DNA of 64,000 nucleotides from Mycolicibacterium sp. MU0053 (GTDB lineage: Bacteria > Actinomycetota > Actinomycetes > Mycobacteriales > Mycobacteriaceae): positions 1,922,001 to 1,986,000 of the forward strand of contig NZ_OY726397.1 of NCBI RefSeq assembly GCF_963378095.1, in the 5' to 3' direction. The position numbers were made by a program, and so were the translations under genes. This document shows positions 8,722-15,968 of this stretch, one piece after another (within the stretch, counting starts at the first letter, position 1; each line of letters begins with the position of its first letter). The notes below the pieces were generated by a model, which saw nothing but the letters and a program-made list of their open reading frames with translations, was not told the DNA's origin and made no database searches.

Positions 8722-9892
8722 TCGCACATGGCACGGTCAAGCAGGGCAGCAACCTCGGTATGGACCCGGCCACGGGCCATGTAGCGGTCCTGAGTCATGC
8801 TCACCCGAGAGTGTCCGAGCTGGTCTGCACCGACGCGGGCGGACAGACCCCCGTCGTCAATCAGCGTTGCCACGGCCTTGTCGGAATGAGTGCGTGGTTG
8901 CATCCGGCGCGCCGAGCTTCTCGCGGACGTTGCGCCACTGCTTGCCGAAATTGTTCGGGTCCCGCCAGGTGCCAGAGGTGGCCGGAAAGATCATCAGCTG
9001 CTCACCCACGTACAGACGGCCCTGCGCTCGTTGAGCATGTCTACGGCGAATTTGGGGAGCGCAACCGTACGTAGACCTGCCGCCGTCTTGGCGTCGGCCA
9101 GACGTTGCAACCCATGGCCCTTGGCCCGCACCAACTTGCCGGTGACCGAGAGCCTGCCAGCGTCGGCATCGAAGTCGGACCACTGCAATGCCAGCAGTTC
9201 CGGCCGACGTAGCCCGGTGGCCCACCAGCAAGATAATCGGGTCGGCCAGGTCGTGCTCCCCGCAGAACTCGGACCCCTGGGACCCCCAGCAGTAGTGCGC
9301 GCAACTGTTCGGCGGTGAGCGACAGAGCACCCTTGGGTTGCGCCTTGGGCTTGATCGGGTCAACGTCACGGGCGGGGTTAGAGCCCATGGCGTTGGCCAT
9401 CACTGCGAGCTGTAACCCGCCGCGCAGCACCGTCTTGGACTGCTTGGCCATCGTGGGACCGTGGGCGGTGCGCATGGATCGCAGCGCGGCATCTACGCGG
9501 GCAGTGGTTGCCTCGCGTACTCGAACACCACCGAGGAACTTTGAGAGCCTGTCAGCGGCGAACTGGAGGGTGGCCAGCGTGGCGGGGGAGCGTCCATCCT
9601 CGGCCAGGCGTCCCAAGTGATTGGCCACCAGTGCCATCACACGGGTATCGGGGGTGATGACCTCGGCCCCGCCCGCGACGGGTGGCCGACGCTGTGTCAG
9701 GGCCTCAATCAATAGGTCCTCGGCCAGCGTGCCGTGCTTGTCGTGTTCATCAGCGGGGCCTACCCGCTGGACGATTCGGGTCACGCCGTCGCTGTCCCGG
9801 TATCGGCACCGTGCCAGCCAAACACCGCCGCCCTGGTACTGCCGGGTGATCTTGGCGTGGCTCCCAATTCGGAGTGGTGGTCTACCTGCCAT
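8715..9892 (-). pseudogene. int: Tyrosine recombinase/integrase, multiply frameshifted
   Basis: The N-terminal part is intact from ATG 9892: an arm-binding region, then a SAM-like core-binding domain (LATLQFAADRLSKFLGGVRV, and ALSLTAEQLRALLLGV). The catalytic domain is spread over three frames. LQWSDFDADAGRLSVTGKLVRAKGHG is in one, GRLYVGEQLMIFPATSGTWRDP with THSFR in another, and KAVATLIDDGGLSARVGADQLGHSRVSMTQDRY in a third. At least four frameshifts (near 9290, 9220, 9025 and 8900) break it. The His-x-x-Arg, Gly-His and Tyr catalytic elements can still be recognised, but no single product contains them. It belongs to the element beside the tRNA and is probably inactive unless several are sequencing errors. 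Confidence 0.85.
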
Positions 9893-9898
9893 GTGCGG

Positions 9899-10129
9899 AT
9901 GCTACGCCAAGTTTACCGGGCAGTCGCTGAGACGCTCACTCTCCCAAGCGATTACATCGACCAGACGATACCGGACATGATTGCCGAACCTGGCATACTG
10001 AGGCCCGGTGCCCTTCTGCGCCCAATCGGCCACATGGTCCTGGACTTTGTGCGATCGGGCATGACGCCCGAGCAGATAGAGGCCGGGGTGGAACTGTACG
10101 AATCACTCTTTGACATCGCAGAGCTGTAG
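9899..10129 (+). CDS. Small hypothetical protein of the element
   Basis: 76 aa from ATG 9899 (MLRQVYRAVAETLTLPSDYIDQ), divergent from the integrase with only 6 bp between starts. The sequence has the composition of a soluble, acidic, mostly helical protein (FVRSGMTPEQIEAGVELYESLFDIAEL at the end). I do not recognise a family. Its place opposite int would suit an excisionase or regulator, but no helix-turn-helix is obvious. The reading frame is open further upstream across the integrase start, which argues only for caution about the start. Confidence 0.5.
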   Translation: MLRQVYRAVAETLTLPSDYIDQTIPDMIAEPGILRPGALLRPIGHMVLDFVRSGMTPEQIEAGVELYESLFDIAEL

Positions 10130-10157
10130 ACAGTGTCGCTCTCGTATGGTGTCCTGC

Positions 10158-11543
10158 ATGACTTCTATGCCCGACTCGGACGCACCCGATGAGAGGGAAA
10201 CCGCGTGGCGTACAGACGCCGAGTTTGGGGATGAATGGCGACGTTATGAAATGATATTGACAAGAATGGGCGAGGATTTCTTCCTGCGCATCAGCCAGGG
10301 TGGGCCCCCGTACGAAGACCTCCCCGATCTGGAATTCTACAAGGGTTGTTTCGATGAACAGCCGGCCAGGGCTTTATCTACTGCCTACGGTTCCATCCGG
10401 AATGTTCTGTTCAGTACGCCTGAGCTAATCTTTACCGAGGCCGGTAATACGTGGCGGTACCTCATTCAGTACGTGCACATATCGAAGCTTGAAGAACTCA
10501 CTGCCGCTATTGCGCACATCACCCACGGGCCGCTGCCCGGGGGTGGTGGAATACCAAGTGCGAGTGTTATTGCTGAATTTCTTCAAGAATGGATGAGCGG
10601 TGTTATCCACGATCTTGAGAATCCTCCCTCACTGGCAGAAGATCGACCTGACGTCCTCTTTCGAGTGCATACAACGAGCGAGAAGACTGCGTTAAATCGT
10701 TGGATTGAAAGGGTCAGAGACATTGGGAGGCATCTTGATTCTGATGTAACTGATGCAGAAGCAGATTCTGACCTCGCTGATGCGGACAAAATGGTCGCCC
10801 AGGAAACGGCTGGGAAAAAGCTAGACCTGCCCATGCTGGGACTAGCGGGGACATGGGTGGCTGTCGTGGTGGCTGTTGCTACACTACTCGCGTCGATTGC
10901 CAACGGCGGGCCTGTATTAAAGCTCGTCATTTTCGCATTGGCAATCGCCTGGTGTGTCCCGGCCTTATGGGCCTGGGTAAAACTCACCGGCGCGGTCCGC
11001 ATTGCCGTAGTCGTGACCACAGTTCTACCGCTCGTAGGCGCAGTGGCGCTGACCGCTCAGAGTGAAAGCAGGGGAGCGCCCAAGTCAACTCCGACTGCAT
11101 CTTCGCCCAGCCACTCGGCACTTCCAACCGCGACGACAACTACAACGACGACATCAACAACGCCTCCTCCTCCTCCTCCTCCTCCTCCTCCACCGCCCGC
11201 CCTGGCGCCCCGGCCGATGGAAGAAAGCGAACTGCGTGAGGGGGCGGTCGCAGAGTTTTTTGACCGAGACCTCATCGTGGGTACTCGCAGCACCTATGCG
11301 ACCTCAGCCAGCTTCAACCTCACGACAGAGAAGAAGGGGTGTCTTGGCGTTGACTTCGCGCTCGGTGAGCAGGGCGTGATCGTAGGACGGCGCGACCGGG
11401 CCATGACTTACTTCCGGATCACTCTGTTGCGGGTGGACGGGAAGGCGTCAACGATTCGCGTCGAGGAAATGCCGAGCGAGGATTGGCCTGGCTACGTGAA
11501 CGTGCTGGACGAGATGGTGTACGACGAATCCTGCCCAACCTGA
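10158..11543 (+). CDS. Unknown membrane protein with Thr- and Pro-rich linker
   Basis: 461 aa from ATG 10158; alternative in-frame ATGs at 10146 and 10167, with no clear Shine-Dalgarno for any. Residues 1-220 are a hydrophilic, acidic, mostly helical N-terminal domain. About 225-310 contain three hydrophobic segments (WVAVVVAVATLLASI, LVIFALAIAWCVPALWAWV, IAVVVTTVLPLVGAVAL). Then comes a Ser/Thr-rich linker and a run of about twelve prolines, nine encoded by a pure CCT repeat (11163-11189). A compact C-terminal domain of about 110 aa has two Cys (KKGCLGVDF, YDESCPT) that could form a disulfide outside the membrane. No family is recognised. It is the largest cargo gene of the element and has less GC-biased codons than the host genes. 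Confidence 0.7.
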   Translation: MTSMPDSDAPDERETAWRTDAEFGDEWRRYEMILTRMGEDFFLRISQGGPPYEDLPDLEFYKGCFDEQPARALSTAYGSIRNVLFSTPELIFTEAGNTWRYLIQYVHISKLEELTAAIAHITHGPLPGGGGIPSASVIAEFLQEWMSGVIHDLENPPSLAEDRPDVLFRVHTTSEKTALNRWIERVRDIGRHLDSDVTDAEADSDLADADKMVAQETAGKKLDLPMLGLAGTWVAVVVAVATLLASIANGGPVLKLVIFALAIAWCVPALWAWVKLTGAVRIAVVVTTVLPLVGAVALTAQSESRGAPKSTPTASSPSHSALPTATTTTTTTSTTPPPPPPPPPPPPALAPRPMEESELREGAVAEFFDRDLIVGTRSTYATSASFNLTTEKKGCLGVDFALGEQGVIVGRRDRAMTYFRITLLRVDGKASTIRVEEMPSEDWPGYVNVLDEMVYDESCPT

Positions 11544-11599
11544 CTGCACGGACCATTAGGGTGACCTCCGTCGAATCTGTTTCTAGAGAAGGGCATTCA

Positions 11600-11779
11600 G
11601 TGGCTGGCAAGTTCGAGCTCTACAAAGACGCGCGCGGAGAGTGCCGGTTCAGGCTCAAGGTCGGTAACGGCGAGGTGATCGCCACCGGTGAGGGGTACAC
11701 GTCAAAGGCGGGTGCTATCAACGGCATTGAGTCGGTGCAGAAGAATGCCCCCGGCGCTCCGATTGTCGACCTGACCTGA
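11600..11779 (+). CDS. DUF1508/YegP-like small protein
   Basis: 59 aa from GTG 11600, with GAGAAGGG just upstream as ribosome binding site. The sequence GKFELYKDARGECRFRLKVGNGEVIATGEGYTSKAGAINGIESVQKNAP matches the single-repeat DUF1508 fold: F-x-x-Y-K-D, then F-R-x-K-x-x-N-G-x-x-I, then Y-x-x-K-x-x-x-x-x-G-I-x-x-V. Biochemical function of the family is unknown; stress-related roles have been suggested. It lies 56 bp after the membrane protein and is followed by a strong terminator hairpin. Confidence 0.8.
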   Translation: MAGKFELYKDARGECRFRLKVGNGEVIATGEGYTSKAGAINGIESVQKNAPGAPIVDLT

Positions 11780-11798
11780 CCCCCGGCTCCGTGACGGC

Positions 11799-11830
11799 GA
11801 CCCCCGGCCCAATTGAGAGAGCCGGGGGTC
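11799..11830 (+). terminator. Rho-independent-like hairpin after DUF1508 gene
   Basis: Perfect 10-bp arms GACCCCCGGC (11799-11808) and GCCGGGGGTC (11821-11830) around a 12-nt loop. It starts 19 bp after the stop at 11779 and lies between convergent genes. No T-run follows, which is common for mycobacterial terminators. Confidence 0.7.
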
Positions 11831-11892
11831 GATCCCTGTCATAGGCCGTAGCCGCACTATCCTCCAACGATTTACGTCGAATCAGTGGCTAT

Positions 11893-12534
11893 CTACTCGA
11901 AATGTGGTGATGCGTAGACCTCATCCAGTCCCTTCGCCTTGATGGCACCGATGAGTTGCTCGCCCAACTTCTGCTCCTGCTCGCTGAGGATGAGGAGAAG
12001 TACATCGCATAGCTCCACCACCTTTTGAATGCGGTCAGCTGTCGGGCCGGTGCGCTTCACGGTGAACTTCAGGAGCCCCATCACATCGCGTGGCATCGGT
12101 GGTGGCGAAAGCAATGCAATCACTCGTACGTGCTCGGCATGTCCAGTCTGGTGGGCAACCTGCCGACTCGCAACTTCCAGAATTTCAGCGTGAGCTTCCC
12201 TCTGTTCGGGGCTCAGCAAGTTGAGCCAGTTGTCTGGAACCTTCAGTCGCTTGGCCTGAGGTTGCAGGAGGGCTTTGCCGGTTGAGAAACCGCGTCGGTA
12301 CGAGATCGCCGCCGCTGACCACAGTGCCTGCTGGGGAACCTCCTGTGACGGTTCGTCAATCGACACGTTGTCGAGGTTCTGATAGAGCAGCGCACAGTTG
12401 CGTGCAAACTCGAAATCGAGTACTAGTGACCGGGCGTCTGCGATCTGGCTCGGTAACTCACCCTCGAAAGCAACTCGAAGCGGTTCGCACTCCCCTTGAT
12501 CCTCGGCGGGCGCTTCGTCTCCTTGTATCGTCAA
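11893..12534 (-). CDS. Hypothetical protein of the element (213 aa)
   Basis: The frame opens with TTG at 12534, 6 bp after the stop of the Excalibur gene, so the two are probably co-transcribed. The product is acidic at its N-terminus, then mostly helical: ARSLVLDFEFARNCALLYQNLDN, AAAISYRRGFSTGKALL and LLSPEQREAHAEILEVASRQVAHQTGHAEHV. No membrane segment or signal peptide is seen. A helical protein with a conserved-looking Arg-Asn-x-Ala start resembles HEPN-like or AbiV-like folds in a loose way, but I cannot assign a family. Confidence 0.6.
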   Translation of the reverse strand: MTIQGDEAPAEDQGECEPLRVAFEGELPSQIADARSLVLDFEFARNCALLYQNLDNVSIDEPSQEVPQQALWSAAAISYRRGFSTGKALLQPQAKRLKVPDNWLNLLSPEQREAHAEILEVASRQVAHQTGHAEHVRVIALLSPPPMPRDVMGLLKFTVKRTGPTADRIQKVVELCDVLLLILSEQEQKLGEQLIGAIKAKGLDEVYASPHFE

Positions 12535-12540
12535 ATTGAT

Positions 12541-12732
12541 TCACTCGCAACCGATTCCGTCGCCATCGCGATCCAGATGTGGCGCGTACCCGGGGTCTCC
12601 CTCGTATACGGGTGCCGCGCCAGCGTCCCGTGCGGCGGTGCAGTTCTTGTAATAGGGGGCAGCATTGGCGGTCGCCGCTCCTCCCAGCACCAACCCCCCG
12701 AATACAGCCGCTGCGATGAGTGTGCGAACCAT
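12541..12732 (-). CDS. Secreted Excalibur-domain protein
   Basis: 63 aa from ATG 12732. Residues 1-24 form a signal peptide (MVRTLIAAAVFGGLVLGGAA, then TANA before the mature AAPYYKNC). The mature part is one Excalibur domain: YYKNCTAARDAGAAPVYEGDPGY and the calcium-loop-like DRDGDGIGCE at the end, with the two typical Cys. Excalibur domains are extracellular and predicted to bind calcium; similar small proteins are common in mycobacteria and their phages. An alternative ATG at 12753 would add seven residues. It leads a short operon with the 213-aa gene. Confidence 0.82.
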   Translation of the reverse strand: MVRTLIAAAVFGGLVLGGAATANAAPYYKNCTAARDAGAAPVYEGDPGYAPHLDRDGDGIGCE

Positions 12733-12826
12733 GTCATGTTCCGATCTTGACATTGACGCTAACGAAAGCAGATCGGAGCGTAGCTGGACCGCGCCACCAG
12801 GGAGTGGCGTTTCTCGAAAGTTGCCG

Positions 12827-13042
12827 CTACCGATTTTCGGTGGTCTCCAGGCGTTCGTCCAGTATCGCGTCTACCAGGGCAATCGACCGCTTGCCGCCGT
12901 ACTCGGCTGCATGTCGTCCCACGGCGGCAAGTAGCCGTAGGTCCCCGTCGATGGCCTCTACATCACGCACACCCCGAGCGTAGGGGTGGAATGCCCAGGT
13001 CAAGAGCAGCCATGTGGTGCGTACAGAGGGCCTGCCGGTCAT
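12827..13042 (-). CDS. Doubtful small ORF near the right end of the element
   Basis: 71 aa if started at ATG 13042, which lies inside the right arm-type repeat. The C-terminal part (DVEAIDGDLRLLAAVGRHAAEYGGKRSIALVDAILDERLE) reads like a real helical protein, but the N-terminal part does not. GTG 12970 is another possible start. There is no recognised family. It is the only candidate in the 12754-13175 stretch, which otherwise holds only the element end. Confidence 0.3.
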   Translation of the reverse strand: MTGRPSVRTTWLLLTWAFHPYARGVRDVEAIDGDLRLLAAVGRHAAEYGGKRSIALVDAILDERLETTENR

Positions 13043-13052
13043 CGTTTATTCA
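13038..13052 (+). repeat. Candidate integrase arm-type site, right
   Basis: Perfect 15-bp copy of 8707-8721 (GTCATCGTTTATTCA), in the same orientation, 123 bp inside attR. In the circular form the two copies would flank the attP core at unequal distances, as arm-type sites do. Confidence 0.45.
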
Positions 13053-13175
13053 GCGAGAATGGGCCGGAATCACCCAAAATCAACCCGAATCGACCGGGGT
13101 GGAAAGCGGCGAAAAATCGCCGTGCCCTCGGTGGGTACCGGATTCGACCGGACTCGTCCATACCCGTTTGCTGCA

Positions 13176-13216
13176 AATCCATTGGTCGCGGTTCGAGCCC
13201 CGCCCGCCCCACTTCA
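13176..13216 (+). repeat. attR: displaced tRNA 3' end
   Basis: 41-bp copy of 8636-8677 with one G missing in the T-arm region. It is a tRNA remnant without the 5' half, left behind by integration, and marks the right border of the element. Confidence 0.85.
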
Positions 13217-13291
13217 GAGGTTGTATGGCGTCGAGTGAGGCCTGACAGTGTTTCGGCTGATGCTTGGATCTACTCCGGTGATCCTTGCCGG

Positions 13292-14182
13292 TTACTCACG
13301 GCGTTGCTCTTCGGGAGCCGAGGCGACGGATCGCGCGGACGGGCTTGTTGACCCGATGAACTCGTCGAGCAACTCCGCCACGTCGCCGGGCCGTTCCACG
13401 TGCGGGAAGTGCCCCACGCCGGCGAGCACCTCGAGCCGGCAGCCCGGCCGTGCGTCGCGCAATGCGTAGCCGTGTTCAATCGGGATGATGCGGTCCTGAT
13501 CGCCCCAAATGACCATGGTGGGCAGATCGGCCGTCAGATGCAGCCGGTTGAGGGCACTCACCGATTGGCCGCGATAGTCGACCACCGAGCGCAGCGTCCG
13601 GAGAAATGCCTGGCGGGTCTGCGAGTCGGCCAGCGACGAGTATGCGCTCCACATTTCGGCGCCGCGTGGCGACTGAATGCCGCTCGCCGAGAACCAGGAG
13701 CGCAGCTTGTTGCCCGCGGTCACCACCGGGGGCGGCGCGATGACCGGCAGCAACAACTCGGCTCCCGGCGCGGACAGCAGGCGAAGTGTCCAGCCGACGT
13801 CGGGGCCCAGGCCGCCGCTGCTGATCAACGCCAGTCGCTGGCAGTAGTCGGGGTGTTGGTAGGCAAATTGCATTGCCACGCCACCGCCGAGCGATTGGCC
13901 GATGACCGTTGCGCGCGTGACGCCCAGCTCGTCGAGCAGGTCCCGCAGCAGCACGGCGAATGCGCCCAGCGAGTAGTCGCTCCGGGGTTTGGCGGATTGA
14001 CCGTGTCCCAGCAGGTCGGGTGCGATCACGCGGTGCTTCTTCGCCAGCTGCGGCAGCACCGCGCGCCACGTCTCTGAACTTCCCGCCATCCCGTGTATCA
14101 GCAACAACGCGTCGTCGCCGGTGCCGACATCCTGGTAGGCGACGCGATCGCCGTGTAGTTCCAGAAATCTCATCTCGCTCAT
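13292..14182 (-). CDS. Alpha/beta hydrolase (Rv2715-like)
   Basis: 296 aa from ATG 14182, preceded by AGAGAG at good spacing; an in-frame ATG at 14218 would add 12 residues. The catalytic triad is visible: nucleophile Ser in GQSLGG, Asp in IWGDQDRIIP and His in GVGHFPHVERP. The oxyanion region is LLIHGMAGSSETW. No signal peptide, so cytosolic. Members of this group act on esters, epoxides or C-C bonds of hydrophobic compounds; the substrate here is not predictable. It lies just outside the right border of the integrated element. Confidence 0.87.
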   Translation of the reverse strand: MSEMRFLELHGDRVAYQDVGTGDDALLLIHGMAGSSETWRAVLPQLAKKHRVIAPDLLGHGQSAKPRSDYSLGAFAVLLRDLLDELGVTRATVIGQSLGGGVAMQFAYQHPDYCQRLALISSGGLGPDVGWTLRLLSAPGAELLLPVIAPPPVVTAGNKLRSWFSASGIQSPRGAEMWSAYSSLADSQTRQAFLRTLRSVVDYRGQSVSALNRLHLTADLPTMVIWGDQDRIIPIEHGYALRDARPGCRLEVLAGVGHFPHVERPGDVAELLDEFIGSTSPSARSVASAPEEQRRE

Positions 14183-14324
14183 AGCGGCTCTCTCTGGATC
14201 GGTCGGGTCTGTCGCCATAATGGTAGGCCGACCGCGTCGACTGTCCGGACCGAGAAGAACCTAAATGACCCTACGAGCTGCGGAAATGCGCACCGCAGGT
14301 ATCTCTCGGCGCGAGTCAGACCCG

Positions 14325-15554
14325 TCACATCAGGCTCTTGATTCGACCGTGCAGCAGCTGTGCGAGCAGCTCGGTCTGCTTCGTTTCGAGACCGATCGCG
14401 CCACACTTGTCGGGCCAGTCACGTGCGGCATCCACTATCGCGTCAATCATGGTGTTGGTGGCGCGCTGCCGAAGACCGAGCCGTTCCCCGGATTCGACAA
14501 AGTGGCTGCGAGTGAGCTTGTTCGAGCGGCCGTACAGACTCAGCGCCATGGGATCTCGCCACCGGGTGTATGGCTGGGTGCAGAGTAGGTCGTAGGAGGG
14601 AGTCGGCTGCCAAATTCCATCCGGGTTGAAAATCGACAGGTTCTTGCCGTGCAAGTCACCGTTTCCGATGAGCCAGGAAAACACGACGGTCTTGAACAAC
14701 TCTGCGGTCGCGGCGATCTTTGAGCCGCCACCGCGCTCGCAGGCCTCGGCAAGTGTGGTGAGCGCGGTTTCAGCTTTGATGCGGTATTTGGAGGCGGGGT
14801 AAATGTTGGCGACTTGGCACGCATCCTCTTGGGCGATACGGGTTTCACCCGCTCGATCGAAGCGTGACACAAGCAACGCGCTGCGACCGTGGGAGTCGTG
14901 GAGCAATGACGTAGTGGCGACCCGCAATCCGCATGCCGAGGCCATCGTCATAAAAAAGTGCTCGTTCTCAATCAGCTTGGGGTAGCCAGCAGGATTGAGC
15001 TTGAGTATTGCGGCTCCCGCGGGGGTCTGCGTCGGAGTCGACAACATGCCGGCGCTGACTTTGGGCTGAACGCCTGCAATGCCTACCGGGTCGGCGTCGA
15101 CGGAACCGGTCAACCGTGTGAAGATGACGTGGAAGTCATTGTCGCGCAACGGATCAAACATGGGCGCAGGTTGCTCGGGTTCAGCTCCGCTGGGATAGAC
15201 TCGAACATTGCCGATCGTGTCGGCGCCGATCGCGAGGAGCAACGTGAAATGGTCGTCCGCAGAGGTTTTCGTCGATGAGGTCACGACGCCGAGCCGGACA
15301 CCTTCAGGGAGCAAGCCGGCGAAAAACGCTGGAACGGAACCACCGGTGGTGAGAATCGGGTAGCTGGCGGATCTGAGCAGAGACCACGAAACGGACCGTT
15401 CGCGAACTCGGCCCGCGGTCGAAGCGCTGTCATGTGCATAGTCGAAGGTCACTTCATCTCCGCGCTCGCGACGCAGCCGGGCCGCGAGGTCGTCGCCGAT
15501 GTAGACGTCGGCGTCGGTGATCGCGCGTAGGTCGACTGCGGCCGGGCTCGTCAT
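14325..15554 (-). CDS. hipA: HipA-type Ser/Thr kinase toxin
   Basis: 409 aa. HipA toxins phosphorylate a translation factor (glutamyl-tRNA synthetase for E. coli HipA) and cause dormancy. The N-terminal HipA_N domain contains SVPAFFAGLLPEGVRL. The ATP-site loop GVQPKVS is at 161-167. The catalytic loop NGDLHGKN is at 298-305 with Asp300, and the metal-binding Asp is in TPSYDLL near 322. All key residues are present, so the kinase should be active. The start overlaps the stop of the upstream antitoxin gene in an ATGA junction. Confidence 0.9.
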   Translation of the reverse strand: MTSPAAVDLRAITDADVYIGDDLAARLRRERGDEVTFDYAHDSASTAGRVRERSVSWSLLRSASYPILTTGGSVPAFFAGLLPEGVRLGVVTSSTKTSADDHFTLLLAIGADTIGNVRVYPSGAEPEQPAPMFDPLRDNDFHVIFTRLTGSVDADPVGIAGVQPKVSAGMLSTPTQTPAGAAILKLNPAGYPKLIENEHFFMTMASACGLRVATTSLLHDSHGRSALLVSRFDRAGETRIAQEDACQVANIYPASKYRIKAETALTTLAEACERGGGSKIAATAELFKTVVFSWLIGNGDLHGKNLSIFNPDGIWQPTPSYDLLCTQPYTRWRDPMALSLYGRSNKLTRSHFVESGERLGLRQRATNTMIDAIVDAARDWPDKCGAIGLETKQTELLAQLLHGRIKSLM

Positions 15555-15802
15555 TCCGCCGCCGCACTCACGTGCACGCGCAGTCCCAGTACGTTGGCGA
15601 TCTCCAAAACCGAGGCGAGCTTGGTCGAGCCGGTGCCTCGCTCAAGCGATTGGACACTGGAGCGCGAGACTCCGGCTAGGTCGGCCAGCATTTGTTGAGT
15701 GAGTTGCAGGGCGATCCGGCGCTCGGCAAAGACCTGTCCTATGCGTGCTATTTCCGGCATAAGACCATCGCGTCGCGGATGGCTCCGCCGAGGACGTGCC
15801 AT
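15551..15802 (-). CDS. hipB: HipB-type antitoxin/regulator (XRE HTH)
   Basis: 83 aa. ATG 15802 is chosen because AGGGGTGA lies 2 bp upstream; longer starts would run through the operator. The HTH is FAERRIALQLTQQMLADLAGVSRSSVQSLERG, followed by a dimer strand (NVLGLRVHVS), as in HipB. It should neutralise HipA, to which it is translationally coupled, and repress the hipBA promoter through the two boxes directly upstream. The size and order (antitoxin first) are classical. Confidence 0.87.
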   Translation of the reverse strand: MARPRRSHPRRDGLMPEIARIGQVFAERRIALQLTQQMLADLAGVSRSSVQSLERGTGSTKLASVLEIANVLGLRVHVSAAAE

Positions 15803-15806
15803 TTCA

Positions 15807-15832
15807 CCCCTATGCTTGAAAATCCAGGCATT
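15807..15832 (-). promoter_or_regulatory. hipBA operator-like box, proximal
   Basis: Read on the minus strand it has the pattern TGCCTGnATTTTCAnGC followed by ATAGGGG. It includes the hipB ribosome binding site, so a repressor bound here would block both polymerase and ribosome. It matches the distal box (15871-15896) in inverted orientation at 21 of 24 aligned core positions. Each box has its own internal symmetry, GCnTG-N6-CAnGC. Confidence 0.5.
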
Positions 15833-15870
15833 GACCAGTGTGACGCCCTGTAGCGGGGCGGTCAAGCCTT

Positions 15871-15896
15871 TATGCCTGCATTTTCACGCTTAGGGA
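15871..15896 (+). promoter_or_regulatory. hipBA operator-like box, distal
   Basis: Same pattern on the plus strand (TATGCCTGCATTTTCACGC, then TTAGGGA). It is about 40 bp upstream of the proximal box and inverted relative to it. The hipBA promoter should lie between or within the boxes. This geometry suits cooperative HipB-HipA binding; the role is inferred. Confidence 0.5.
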
Positions 15897-15968
15897 ATGC
15901 CGAGAAGAAACCTGCGGACACCCCGTCCTTGGGCAACGCGTACGGCAGCTGCTTCTCGGCGCAAACCG

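Larger units (their letters stand above)
8636..13216. mobile_element. 4.6-kb integrated element in the tRNA 3' end
   Basis: The segment is bounded by two direct copies of the tRNA 3' end (8636-8677 and 13176-13216). A tyrosine integrase gene lies directly next to the intact tRNA, the standard layout of an element integrated by site-specific recombination. Cargo: a small hypothetical, a three-helix membrane protein, a DUF1508 protein, an unknown 213-aa protein, an Excalibur protein and possibly one more small ORF. No capsid, conjugation or replication genes are visible. Codon use is visibly less GC-biased than the flanks around 10150-12500. The integrase is broken, so the element is probably fixed. 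Confidence 0.82.

Noticed and set aside
9315..9980. Plus-strand ORFs of about 100-120 codons over the integrase
   Set aside because: They are antisense to clear integrase coding sequence and have no protein-like character.
14179..14406. 75-codon minus-strand ORF between the hydrolase and hipA
   Set aside because: Biased Arg/Ala composition, no ribosome binding site, overlaps the hydrolase start; the 14219-14324 gap is better seen as promoter DNA.
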